From Palsa-1233 sp031367105 (GTDB lineage Bacteria > Gemmatimonadota > Gemmatimonadetes > Gemmatimonadales > GWC2-71-9): a stretch of DNA of 18,824 nucleotides. The notes under the pieces are model-generated. The model worked only from the letters and a program-made list of their open reading frames with translations, did not search any database and was not told the origin of the DNA. Shown one piece after another: positions 7,906 to 15,452 of the stretch. The stretch covers positions 1-18,824 of the forward strand of contig JANLPG010000187.1 in assembly GCA_031367105.1 (NCBI GenBank), given 5' to 3'. The translations under genes were made by a program, and so were the position numbers. Positions within the stretch are counted from its first letter, which is position 1, and the number at the start of each line of letters is the position of its first letter.

Positions 7906-9029
7906 AAATCGGGATCACCTGTTATCCGACCTATGGTGGGTCCGGCGCGATGGCGACGGAGCTCGGGCTCGACCTCGCCCGGCGCGGGCACGAGGTGCAT
8001 TTCATCACCTTCGATTCGCCCTTCCGCCTCCGCGGGTACGCCGAACGGACGTATTTCCACGAAGTCGATACCGCGATGAGCCACTATCCGCTCTTCGAAC
8101 ACTATCCTTACACCCTCGCGCTGGCGTCTCGACAGTATGAAGTTGCCTTGCAGGAAAAGCTGGATGTCCTGCACGTGCACTACGCCATTCCCCACGCGAC
8201 AACGGCCTATCTGGCGCGCGAGATGCTCGCCCCCGAGATGCCGTTGAAGGTGATCACGACATTGCACGGCACCGACATCACACTGGTGGGGCAGGAGGCC
8301 TCGTTCTACGCCATCACCAAGTTCTCGATCGAGCGCTCCGACGGGGTCACCGCGGTGTCCTCCTTCCTCCGCGATGAGACCTATCGCGCCTTCGGCTGCG
8401 TCTCGTGTGACCTCGCCGTGATTCCGAACTTTGTCAACCTTGCGGAGTACCATCCGGGCGCCGTCGCCAAGGGGAGCATCCTGACGCCGACCGGGCACAA
8501 AGTGCTCTCCCACATTTCCAATTTCCGGGAAGTGAAGCGGGTGAAGGATGTGGTACGGATCTTCGCACGAGTTCGCCGGGCGATGCCGAGTACCCTGGTA
8601 ATGGTGGGCGACGGCCCAGAGCGGCTCGACGCCGAGCGGGAAGCCCGGGAACTTGGCATCAGCGACGACGTCCGGTTTCTGGGCCGGCTCGACACGGTCG
8701 CCCCGATACTCGCCGCGACCGACCTCTTCCTGTTGCCGTCGCAGTCCGAATCCTTCGGACTCGCCGCACTGGAGGCGATGGCGTGCGGCGCCCCGGTCCT
8801 CGCGTCACGGGTCGGTGGATTACCGGAGGTCGTGACCGATGGCGTCAATGGCATCCTCGAGCCGCCTGGTTCCGTCGAGGCGATGGCGCGACGAGCCATC
8901 GAATTGCTCAAGGACCGCGATCGCCACGCGGCGATGCGTGATGCCGCGGTGCAACGGGCGGCCGAGTTTTCGGCGGACATCGTCGTTCCGCAATATGAAG
9001 CCTTCTACCATCAGGTCCTGGGTCACTAA
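7902..9029 (+). CDS. bshA: N-acetyl-alpha-D-glucosaminyl L-malate synthase BshA
   Basis: This 375-residue GT4-family glycosyltransferase would join UDP-GlcNAc to L-malate, the first step of bacillithiol synthesis. The N-terminus MKIGITCYPTYGGSGAMATE, the segment RRGHEVHFITF and HVHYAIPHA are characteristic of BshA rather than of general GT4 enzymes. The C-terminal Rossmann half shows ISNFREVKRVKDV, VGDGPE and the nucleotide-sugar motif E283-x7-E291 (SESFGLAALEAM). The start is fixed by ATGA overlap with miaA and a GGGAG at 7886-7890. The stop overlaps the uppP ATG (TAATG). No bshB deacetylase or bshC ligase lies in the window, so the rest of the pathway must be elsewhere if it exists. Confidence 0.93.
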   Translation: MKIGITCYPTYGGSGAMATELGLDLARRGHEVHFITFDSPFRLRGYAERTYFHEVDTAMSHYPLFEHYPYTLALASRQYEVALQEKLDVLHVHYAIPHATTAYLAREMLAPEMPLKVITTLHGTDITLVGQEASFYAITKFSIERSDGVTAVSSFLRDETYRAFGCVSCDLAVIPNFVNLAEYHPGAVAKGSILTPTGHKVLSHISNFREVKRVKDVVRIFARVRRAMPSTLVMVGDGPERLDAEREARELGISDDVRFLGRLDTVAPILAATDLFLLPSQSESFGLAALEAMACGAPVLASRVGGLPEVVTDGVNGILEPPGSVEAMARRAIELLKDRDRHAAMRDAAVQRAAEFSADIVVPQYEAFYHQVLGH

Positions 9030-9838
9030 TGCTCTTTGCCCCGATGTTGATCGCAGTGATTCTGGGACTCGTCGAGGGCGTGACCGAGTTCCTCCCTATC
9101 TCCTCCACGGGTCACCTGATTGTGGTCGGTGGCCTGCTCAACTTCACCGGAGAGCGCGCCGCCACATTTGAGATCGTCATCCAGCTCGGTGCGATTCTCG
9201 CCGTGATCTGGCACTACCGGGCCACCCTCTGGACCCTCGTCACGCGCTGCGTCACCCAACCGGTCGAACGCCGGCTTGCCGGGAATCTCGCGCTGGGATT
9301 TCTCCCCGCGGCCGTGATCGGAGTCCTGGCACACGACTGGATCAAGGCGAACCTCTTCTCCCCGACGACCGTCGCGGCGGCACTCGTGATCGGGGGCGTC
9401 ATCATGCTGGTGCTCGAATGGGCTCGCCCGGTGGTACGCGCCACCTCGATTCGCGAAGTCACTGGTCGACAGGCGTTCGGCATTGGCTGTGCCCAGGTAC
9501 TCGCGATGATCCCCGGCACCTCACGATCGGCGGCGACGATTCTGGGCGGCTACGGCCTTGGCCTCTCGCGGCCAGCGGCCACGGAATTCTCCTTTCTGCT
9601 CGCGATTCCCACCCTCGTCGGGGCGGCAGGCCTCGATCTGATCAAGAGTCGCGACCTGCTGAGCGCCGCAGATCTGCCGATGTTTCTCGTCGGGACCCTG
9701 GTCGCGTTCGTCTCGGCGCTCGGTGTCATTCGTGGCTTTCTGCGCTTCATCGAACGGCACTCGTTTGTGGTGTTCGCCTGGTATCGCATCGCCTTCGGTG
9801 GGTTGTTGTTTCTGCTCTTCGCGCTGCGCGTGATGTGA
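9029..9838 (+). CDS. uppP: Undecaprenyl-diphosphatase UppP (BacA)
   Basis: This 269-residue integral membrane phosphatase recycles undecaprenyl pyrophosphate to the monophosphate lipid carrier for cell-wall synthesis, and confers bacitracin tolerance when overproduced. The two family signatures are present: E16-G-V-T-E20-F-L-P-I-S-S-T-G-H29 near the N-terminus and P162-G-T-S-R166-S in the second half, together holding the catalytic Glu, His and Arg residues. About seven to eight hydrophobic helices are visible. The ATG overlaps the bshA stop by 1 nt. birA begins 2 nt after the stop. Length is normal for the family. Confidence 0.96.
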   Translation: MLFAPMLIAVILGLVEGVTEFLPISSTGHLIVVGGLLNFTGERAATFEIVIQLGAILAVIWHYRATLWTLVTRCVTQPVERRLAGNLALGFLPAAVIGVLAHDWIKANLFSPTTVAAALVIGGVIMLVLEWARPVVRATSIREVTGRQAFGIGCAQVLAMIPGTSRSAATILGGYGLGLSRPAATEFSFLLAIPTLVGAAGLDLIKSRDLLSAADLPMFLVGTLVAFVSALGVIRGFLRFIERHSFVVFAWYRIAFGGLLFLLFALRVM

Positions 9839-9839
9839 A

Positions 9840-10553
9840 GTGAAGCTTCCCGCAATCCTCCGGGTGCCGGAGCTACCGAGCACGATGGAGGCGGCGCACG
9901 CGCAGGCGCAGCTCGGAGCGCCGCACGGGACTGCGATCATCGCTGAACGACAGACCGCAGGGCGGGGAACGCGTGGGCGTCAGTGGTCGGCAGCGGTGGG
10001 TGGACTCTGGCTCTCCGTGGTGGCTCGACCGACCCGAACCGATGCGCTGGAGGCGCTTTCGCTCCGCATCGGGCTGGCGCTCGCCTCACTCCTGGAGCTG
10101 GAGTTTCCGGCGTTGCCGACGATCGGTCTCAAGTGGCCCAATGACCTGGTCCTCGGCGACCGGAAGCTCGCCGGAATCCTCTGCGAGGCACGTTGGTCGG
10201 GAAGCGCCTGTCAGTGGGTTGTCATCGGGGTGGGGCTGAACGTCCGGAACCCGCTGCCCGACGCGCTCGCAGACGGCGCGACCCGTCTCGCCGACTGGGC
10301 GCCCGAGGCCGATCCCGAGCTGCTCTCCGGGCCGTGTGTGGCCGCCGTCACGCTGGCTGCGCACGCAGCCGGTCCGCTCAGCGCCATCGAATTGAACGCC
10401 TTCGCGGCCCGCGATGCGCTCACTGGGCGCCGGGTGCTCGACCCGGTGGCGGGAACCGCCGACGGGATCACTGCGGGTGGGGCGTTGCGGGTTCGCACCG
10501 ACTCTGGCCCCCTCCGGGAAATCCTCGGCGGGGTGGTCACCACGCCCGGTTAG
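9840..10553 (+). CDS. birA: Biotin--[acetyl-CoA-carboxylase] ligase, catalytic-only (group I) BirA
   Basis: This 237-residue ligase activates biotin as biotinyl-AMP and attaches it to the lysine of biotin carboxyl carrier proteins. Motifs are G41-R-G-T-R-G-R47-Q-W49 (biotinyl-AMP loop), K98-W-P-N-D102, K109-L-A-G-I-L and VIGVGLNV. A small SH3-like C-terminal domain follows (about 190-237). There is no N-terminal helix-turn-helix, so it should not repress biotin genes directly as the Escherichia coli protein does. The GTG at 9840 is the only start that keeps the conserved N-terminus, and it sits 2 nt after uppP. The gap to coaX is 15 bp. Confidence 0.93.
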   Translation: MKLPAILRVPELPSTMEAAHAQAQLGAPHGTAIIAERQTAGRGTRGRQWSAAVGGLWLSVVARPTRTDALEALSLRIGLALASLLELEFPALPTIGLKWPNDLVLGDRKLAGILCEARWSGSACQWVVIGVGLNVRNPLPDALADGATRLADWAPEADPELLSGPCVAAVTLAAHAAGPLSAIELNAFAARDALTGRRVLDPVAGTADGITAGGALRVRTDSGPLREILGGVVTTPG

Positions 10554-10568
10554 CGCGAGATTCCCCGG

Positions 10569-11348
10569 ATGCTCCTCGCCCTCGATATCGGCAACACCGA
10601 AGTCACCGTCGGCCTCTTCGCCAGCGGGGAGCTTCGCGGACATTGGCGCCTGACGACCGCGGCGGACCGCACCCCCGACGAATGGGCCGTGGCACTCGAG
10701 GCATTCCTGCTGCGGGCCGGCCATTCGCCGGCGGAAATCCACGCGGCGTGCATCGCATCCGTGGCGCCGGGCGTCACGCAGGCACTGGTGCAGGCGGTCC
10801 GGGCCTCGGTAACCTCCACGATCGGCATCGTCGAAGCCGATGCCGCGCTGCCGCTGACGCTCGATGTCGATGAACCGCTCTCGGTGGGTGCCGATCGGAT
10901 CGCCAACGTGTTGGCGGCCCTTGAACTTCATCCCGGCGACAGCATCGTGGTCGACTTCGGCACGGCAACCACCTTCGATTGTGTCACCGCCGACCGCCGC
11001 TTCATTGGTGGTTCGATTATGCCTGGTCTGCGCACCTCGGCCGAGCAGCTGGTCCGCAAGGCCGCGAAGCTTACTGCCACCGAGTTGGTCCCGCCCAGCC
11101 GCGCGATCGGTCGGCGTACCGATGAGCACATCCGCGGCGGAGTGCTCTTCGGCGCGGCTGATGCGGTGGATGGGATGGTCCGGCGGATCCGCGCCGAATG
11201 GCCCGGCGGCGCCCGCCCGCGGGTGATTGCCACTGGCGGCCTCGCCCCGCTGATCGCCCCGCTTACCACCAGTATCGACATCGTCGATCCCGATCTCACA
11301 CTGCACGGGTTGCACGTCGCAGCCATCGCATTGGGATTGGTGTCGTGA
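10569..11348 (+). CDS. coaX: Type III pantothenate kinase CoaX
   Basis: This 259-residue kinase phosphorylates pantothenate with ATP, the first step of coenzyme A synthesis. It belongs to the ASKHA fold. Seen motifs are D6-I-G-N-T10 (phosphate 1), G-A-D109-R110-I-A-N, the V-D129-F-G-T-A-T-T-F-D137 loop, G147-G-S-I-M-P-G153 and a late ATGGLAPLI motif. The start ATG leaves a 15-bp gap after birA, the largest inside this gene train, and no strong ribosome binding site is seen. The TGA overlaps the GTG of the next gene (GTGA). Length is normal for the family. Confidence 0.95.
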   Translation: MLLALDIGNTEVTVGLFASGELRGHWRLTTAADRTPDEWAVALEAFLLRAGHSPAEIHAACIASVAPGVTQALVQAVRASVTSTIGIVEADAALPLTLDVDEPLSVGADRIANVLAALELHPGDSIVVDFGTATTFDCVTADRRFIGGSIMPGLRTSAEQLVRKAAKLTATELVPPSRAIGRRTDEHIRGGVLFGAADAVDGMVRRIRAEWPGGARPRVIATGGLAPLIAPLTTSIDIVDPDLTLHGLHVAAIALGLVS

Positions 11349-12283
11349 GCCACGTCGCCGGACGCAGGAACGCGCTGACGGCAACGCCCGTCCGGCGCGT
11401 CGCGCATCGGCTCTTCGGTCCCGCGCTACCCTACCTGCTGCACCTCCGTCCGCTGGAGTGGCCGATCGTCGCTGTGCACGCGACCCTCGGCTGGCTACTC
11501 GCAGGCGGATTTCGGCCCCTCGACAGCCGAGCGCTGCTCGGATTGGTGGTCTGGGTTGTGGCACTCAATGGCGGGACGCTGGCGTTGAATTCTGCCTTCG
11601 ACCGTGACGATGGCGATGTGGCGTATTTGCGGCAACCGCCGCCGGTTCCCACCGGGCTACGCTGGTTTGCTGGTGTGCTGATGCTCCTGGGAGCCCTGCT
11701 GACCTGGTCGCTGCCGCTCCCCTACCGCGCGGCGTACTTCGCCTGCGTCGTGATGTCGGTGCTGTACTCCGTGCCTCCCTTCCGATTGAAGGCGGTCGGT
11801 GGCGCCGACTGGCTGATCAATATGCTCGGCTTCGGCGTGGCCACGCCGTTCGCCGGCTGGGCGCTGAGCGGGCGACCCTTCGGCGGGTCGATCTCCTTGG
11901 TTATCTGGAGCTTCTGTCCACTCTTCGCGGCGCTGTACCCGCTGACCCAGCTCTATCAGATGGACGAAGACCTTGCTCGCGGCGACCGCACCCTGGTCCT
12001 CCGGCTCGGGACCCGCCGTAGTCTTGCGGTCGCGCTGGCGGCCACCGGGCTCTCGTTCGGCCTGCTGTTCGGCGCTGCCTGGCAGAACGGTTGGCGGCTG
12101 ACCGGCGAATGGCCTCGCTGGGCGGCCCTGACGTGCGCGCTGCTGGCGTGGCTGGTGGTCCTCTGGCCGTGGTACCGGGACGGGCGACGCTGGTCATCGG
12201 CCGAACACCAGCGGGGGATGTACCACGCCCTCGTCGCCTGGGTGCTGACCGATGTCGCGGTCCTCCTCGGCTGGGTCGTTTAA
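11345..12283 (+). CDS. UbiA-family membrane prenyltransferase, substrate unknown
   Basis: This 312-residue protein has about eight or nine hydrophobic helices and both Asp-rich motifs of the UbiA superfamily. The first is N82-S-A-F-D86-R-D-D-G-D91 and the second is D207-E-D209-L-A-R-G-D214, followed by RTLVLRLG. Such enzymes move a prenyl chain from a diphosphate to an acceptor such as a quinone precursor, heme, chlorophyllide or lipid. Nothing in the sequence fixes the acceptor. The GTG at 11345 overlaps the coaX stop; longer in-frame readings run back into coaX. It is the last gene of the long overlapping train, and 85 bp separate it from the next gene. MenA- or UbiA-like roles are possible but unproven. 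Confidence 0.85.
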   Translation: MSHVAGRRNALTATPVRRVAHRLFGPALPYLLHLRPLEWPIVAVHATLGWLLAGGFRPLDSRALLGLVVWVVALNGGTLALNSAFDRDDGDVAYLRQPPPVPTGLRWFAGVLMLLGALLTWSLPLPYRAAYFACVVMSVLYSVPPFRLKAVGGADWLINMLGFGVATPFAGWALSGRPFGGSISLVIWSFCPLFAALYPLTQLYQMDEDLARGDRTLVLRLGTRRSLAVALAATGLSFGLLFGAAWQNGWRLTGEWPRWAALTCALLAWLVVLWPWYRDGRRWSSAEHQRGMYHALVAWVLTDVAVLLGWVV

Positions 12284-12302
12284 GCTGTTCGGGGAATGGC
12301 AC

Positions 12303-12332
12303 TTGGCCGATGCCCCGTTGCTCCGCTAGTTT
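12303..12332 (+). promoter_or_regulatory. Predicted sigma-70-type promoter
   Basis: TTGGCC at 12303-12308 and TAGTTT at 12327-12332 are separated by 18 bp in the first real gap (85 bp) after the 12-kb gene train. Transcription would start about 30 nt before the ATG at 12369, and GGAG at 12358-12361 is 7 nt before that ATG. The call rests on pattern only. Confidence 0.45.
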
Positions 12333-12368
12333 TTCGGCTGTCCACCGCACTGCTTTCGGAGATACCTG

Positions 12369-12998
12369 ATGGCCACGGCTGCCCGGCTCGAGACTCCCAG
12401 CGACGCCACCGAAATCCCCTCCGTTGTCCGCGGCGCTGTGCAACTCGGCCTGATTCAGGCCGTCTGTGTCTTCGCCGTCTCGCTCATCAACCGTACCCTC
12501 GAGGGGACCGCCGATCACGCGCTCACGGCGGTGGTCGTCGCACTCGGCGCCACCGCCACGATTCTGCTCCCGGGATTGCGGACGCGGCCTCGGAGCATCG
12601 AAGGAATCGCCGGGGCAGCCGGTATCGGACTGGGTGCCACCATCACGTTCCTGGTGCTCGACGTCATCCTGCTCCAACCGTTGCATACGTACACCAATCG
12701 GTGGCACGAGGTCGGCGGCGGTTCGAACTGGTGGTACCACCCGGTCTGGTGGATGGTCGGGACTTACCTCTCCTGGATGGGCGCGTGGATTCTCGCCAAT
12801 CAGACCAACAAGAACGGGGCACCCTCCAGCGCTGGCGCGATCGGCCTGATCGCGCTATTCACCGCCGGCTTCGGGGCACTCGCAGCCGCCATCGGCTTTC
12901 CTCTGGCCGGCTGGAACGTCCCGACCTTCGGGGTGGCCGTGCTCCCGGCGCTCGCGCTCGGCGCGGTGGTGAGCGGGCTGGGCGCGAAGCGGGGTTGA
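12369..12998 (+). CDS. Multi-pass membrane protein, function unknown
   Basis: This 209-residue protein is mostly hydrophobic, with about six predicted helices (roughly 20-42, 48-68, 78-104, 125-143, 155-178 and 182-203). A less hydrophobic loop rich in Trp, His and Gly sits between helices three and four, at about residues 108-126. I recognise no family. The ATG has a good ribosome binding site (GGAG, 7 nt upstream) and a plausible promoter. The TGA overlaps a TTG that can start the next small gene, so the two are probably translated together. The NlpC/P60 gene further down may share the transcript. Confidence 0.8.
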   Translation: MATAARLETPSDATEIPSVVRGAVQLGLIQAVCVFAVSLINRTLEGTADHALTAVVVALGATATILLPGLRTRPRSIEGIAGAAGIGLGATITFLVLDVILLQPLHTYTNRWHEVGGGSNWWYHPVWWMVGTYLSWMGAWILANQTNKNGAPSSAGAIGLIALFTAGFGALAAAIGFPLAGWNVPTFGVAVLPALALGAVVSGLGAKRG

Positions 12999-13333
12999 CG
13001 GGGCGCGCCGTGCTGGCCCGAGCGGCACGGCTCCTTTTCCGTCTGGCGGGCTGGTTGCTGACGCCCGTCGTATTGACCGTCACCGCCGCCATCGGGGCGA
13101 CCATCGGGGCGCTGGTCGCCCCGCGTTTTGGTACCACCAATGCCCTGATCGTGATGGGCTTCGGCGGACTGCTCGGTGCGCTCCTCGGCCTGAGCCTTTG
13201 GGAACGGCTGCTCGGGCGTTCGCCGGAATTGCGGGCTGCCCTCGCCGTGACGCCCGAAGGAATTCCGGAAGCGTCCGCGGTCGAGGCGCTGATCGAAGAT
13301 CGCCCCGAGCCCACCGGCAAGGACGTCCCCTGA
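12995..13333 (+). CDS. Small two-helix membrane protein, function unknown
   Basis: This roughly 112-residue protein has two hydrophobic segments (about 15-44 and 50-68), the first rich in Gly/Ala, followed by a hydrophilic, acidic C-terminal tail. The start is uncertain. TTG at 12995 makes a TTGA overlap with the previous stop, and GTG at 13010 would shorten it by five residues. Neither has a strong ribosome binding site. The frame continues far upstream without a stop, but that part is antiparallel to no known protein and lies over the previous gene in another frame. The TGA overlaps the ATG of the NlpC/P60 gene (TGATG). No family is recognised. Confidence 0.65.
   Translation: MTGRAVLARAARLLFRLAGWLLTPVVLTVTAAIGATIGALVAPRFGTTNALIVMGFGGLLGALLGLSLWERLLGRSPELRAALAVTPEGIPEASAVEALIEDRPEPTGKDVP
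13319..13323 (+). promoter_or_regulatory. Ribosome binding site fixing the NlpC/P60 gene start
   Basis: AAGGA ends 9 nt before the ATG at 13333. It favours this ATG over a second one at 13339, which would have a 15-nt spacing. Confidence 0.55.
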
Positions 13334-14298
13334 TGGGAATGCGCCTCCTCGCCTTCGCCGCGCTGGTGGCTGCCTCGATCACACCTCCGCTCGGTGCCCA
13401 GCAGGGATTCTTCGTCACCGGCGGGCGGGTGACCGCCGGCACACCAAATGAATCGAGCTGGCGCGTCACGGTGCAGCGGGACCTCGCGGGACCGCTTGGA
13501 CTCGACCTCTCCTTCACCGAACTGCCAGGAGGACGCCCTCGCGAGGGTGAGCTGTTCGGACCGGGGGCCGAACTCACGCTGTTCAGCGACGCGCGTGGGC
13601 TGCCCACGGTATTCGTCGGAGCCGCAGCTGGCCTGGGGACGCGCGATCAGCGCCGCTTCTGGACCAGCGGCTCGATCGGTTTGCGGATGCCGGTGGTTGT
13701 CCTCGGCAGCGTCCGGCTCTCGCTCGAAGGACGTTGGCGCAACATCACCGTCCCGGGGCGGGACGGTCTCGAATTCGGAATCTCGTTAGGCTACCGGGTG
13801 CGGCACGATCCGGACGTGGCCCGGCCAGAGAGCGCTGGGCTCTGGGCGCCGCGCGCCACCGCGGACGCGCTCCGCACGGCCGGAATTCCCGAGGCGAAGG
13901 CCAAGCTGTTGAGCGACGTGGTGGCGACCGCCCTCGAAGAAATGGGGCAACCCTATGTCTGGGGCGGCACCGGCGATGGCAATGGCGGATTCGACTGCTC
14001 CGGGTTGATTCACTACGCCTACGCTCGGCACGGCGTACCGCTTCCGCGCACCGCTGCCAGCCAGTCCAACGCAGGTACCGCGATCCGTCGTGACCTCGAC
14101 GCGCTGCTCCCGGGAGACATCCTCACCTTCGCGGGAGAACGGGGGGATCTCGTGACGCACGTCGCGCTCTACGTCGGAGAAGGACGCTTCATTCACAGCG
14201 CGTCCAGCGGAGTGCGGTTGAGCCGGCTCAGCGAAGATGACACCGATGGCCGTTGGTGGCTGCGGCGCTGGGTTGGAGTCCGGCGCGTCGTCGATTAG
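13333..14298 (+). CDS. Secreted NlpC/P60 peptidase with N-terminal beta-rich domain
   Basis: This 321-residue protein has a signal peptide (MGMRLLAFAALVAASITPPLGA, cut near residue 22). A beta-rich domain of alternating strands (about 25-158) follows, ending in GISLGYRV, which resembles an outer-membrane barrel or surface sheet. After a linker and a helical segment comes the NlpC/P60 domain (about 193-315). Its catalytic triad is visible: C222 in FDCSGL, H276 in VTHVALYVG and H288 in FIHSASSG. Such enzymes usually cut peptide cross-links in peptidoglycan. The gene follows two membrane-protein genes with TGATG overlap. Its 3' end is 26 bp from the stop of a convergent minus-strand gene. The peptidase assignment is firm; the role of the N-terminal domain is inference. 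Confidence 0.9.
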   Translation: MGMRLLAFAALVAASITPPLGAQQGFFVTGGRVTAGTPNESSWRVTVQRDLAGPLGLDLSFTELPGGRPREGELFGPGAELTLFSDARGLPTVFVGAAAGLGTRDQRRFWTSGSIGLRMPVVVLGSVRLSLEGRWRNITVPGRDGLEFGISLGYRVRHDPDVARPESAGLWAPRATADALRTAGIPEAKAKLLSDVVATALEEMGQPYVWGGTGDGNGGFDCSGLIHYAYARHGVPLPRTAASQSNAGTAIRRDLDALLPGDILTFAGERGDLVTHVALYVGEGRFIHSASSGVRLSRLSEDDTDGRWWLRRWVGVRRVVD

Positions 14299-14324
14299 CA
14301 CGCAGCTCCACCCGCGCGTGTGGA

Positions 14325-15332
14325 TCATCGCGCAGTTCCCATTCCCTCCAGCCGAATCACATCGTTTCTGAACTCCGGGCTGTCGGCGAGCAGGGGAGGC
14401 CACTGCGCAACGCGGTCGGGGCTGAAGAGCAGGATCAGGTGGACCATTGCGCCCTTGACGATCGCCTCGCCGCTGCTGTTCCGATATTCGCCCACCAACC
14501 GATAGCGTCGACTCGGGTGCAGTCGGATGCCCTTGCCGGTCACGCCCGGCAGCGCCCGCCCGACCGCGAGCAGGCGTCCGTTCCGGTCGCGCCTCGTCCC
14601 CAGGCGGAGGACAACTCGCGGGGACGATTCGGTGACGTCCAGGAGTTCGAGTGCGGTCCCGTAATCGTGGAGATGGCCACCCGCACCAAGGATGCGTCCC
14701 GAGATCGGGATCGTGAAGTCAGCGGTCCAGATCGAAGCACCGGCGGGAAGGTCGAAATCGACGTCGTGCGCGACCGGATTCTGCACATCGAGGTAGGCCG
14801 GGAGGACACTGATGGGTCGAGGCACCTGGTTGGCGGGGGCGAAGTCGATCCGGAGTTCGAGCGTGATGGAGTTGACCAGCTCGTGGCCCGGATTGTGGAA
14901 TGCTGCGACCAGCCCCATCGGCATCCCGACTGCGACCGGAACTCCCACGGTCGCCGGAAGCCGGATGTCTTCTGTCTCCTGTCCCATCGCGAGCAGTCGT
15001 TCGGCTGTCGGATAGAAGAGCTGGCGCCGACCGAAATTGATCACGTTGATGTGGTGCAGGATGGCGCGGGGCAGTGCCGTGCCGCCCTCCGCCGAGAGCC
15101 GGAGTGAAGCGCCTCGGGCCCACCCGTCGACCGGCCAGAGAAACCGCAGCAGGGGTAACTCACCTCCCGCGTGGATCGAGGCGTGAGGCTCAGCGCCGTG
15201 GCCTGCGGAGAGGTCGATGGGCGTGACGGTGAGGACCACCTGGTGGCGGGACGAATCGACCCACACGCGCAGGATGGGAGGAGGGGCGTGCTGGAGGCTG
15301 AGCAGCGAAACGGCGAAGGCCAGGGCTGTCAT
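14325..15332 (-). CDS. Secreted PHM/DBH-like copper type II monooxygenase-family protein
   Basis: This 335-residue protein has a short signal peptide (MTALAFAVSLLSLQHA). Its local motifs match the two-copper core of peptidylglycine alpha-hydroxylating and dopamine beta-monooxygenases. H93-H94 (ILHHINV) would bind copper H, and H146 sits in an AFHNPG...NSITLEL segment recalling the VHYDNP...SSGLRL of those enzymes. H220-L-H222 in GGHLHDYG recalls their HTH motif for copper M. M296 in AMVHLILLF recalls the methionine ligand. Intervals are 52, 74 and 74 residues, compared with about 64, 70 and 70 in rat PHM. The substrate is unknown, and a non-enzymatic copper-binding role is possible. A longer in-frame start exists upstream, but a -10-like element at 15362-15367 favours the ATG at 15332. 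It is the only minus-strand gene here. Confidence 0.65.
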   Translation of the reverse strand: MTALAFAVSLLSLQHAPPPILRVWVDSSRHQVVLTVTPIDLSAGHGAEPHASIHAGGELPLLRFLWPVDGWARGASLRLSAEGGTALPRAILHHINVINFGRRQLFYPTAERLLAMGQETEDIRLPATVGVPVAVGMPMGLVAAFHNPGHELVNSITLELRIDFAPANQVPRPISVLPAYLDVQNPVAHDVDFDLPAGASIWTADFTIPISGRILGAGGHLHDYGTALELLDVTESSPRVVLRLGTRRDRNGRLLAVGRALPGVTGKGIRLHPSRRYRLVGEYRNSSGEAIVKGAMVHLILLFSPDRVAQWPPLLADSPEFRNDVIRLEGMGTAR

Positions 15333-15361
15333 CGTCGATCCCGACACGAAGGACACCAGAA

Positions 15362-15367
15362 AAGTAG
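15362..15367 (-). promoter_or_regulatory. Predicted -10 element for the PHM/DBH-like gene
   Basis: On the minus strand this reads TACTTT, 29 nt upstream of the ATG at 15332. It matches the TA-S-Y-TT form of the other -10-like elements in the window. No good -35 box is seen. Confidence 0.35.
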
Positions 15368-15425
15368 CGAATCCTCGCTTCGGCCACCGTCCCGGGGTTG
15401 TCGCCCTGTGGCCTGTCAGATTGGC

Positions 15426-15452
15426 TTGGCACTCGGGCACGTCGATTGCTAA
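15426..15452. promoter_or_regulatory. CIRCE operator 1 (predicted HrcA site) upstream of groES
   Basis: The arms TTGGCACTC (15426-15434) and GATTGCTAA (15444-15452) are separated by exactly 9 bp. They match the canonical CIRCE arms TTAGCACTC and GAGTGCTAA at 16 of 18 positions. The right arm overlaps the -35 box of the predicted groES promoter, so HrcA bound here would block transcription until heat shock. hrcA itself is not in the window. Confidence 0.88.

Noticed and set aside
10086..11564. 492-codon open frame on the minus strand
   Set aside because: It lies opposite birA, coaX and the UbiA-family gene, all firmly identified, and its product is low complexity.
14299..14324. Short inverted repeats between the convergent NlpC/P60 and PHM/DBH-like genes
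   Set aside because: CACGC/GCGTG and TCCAC/GTGGA can each form 5-bp stems but compete with each other, and no T-run follows on either strand, so a bidirectional terminator is not supported.
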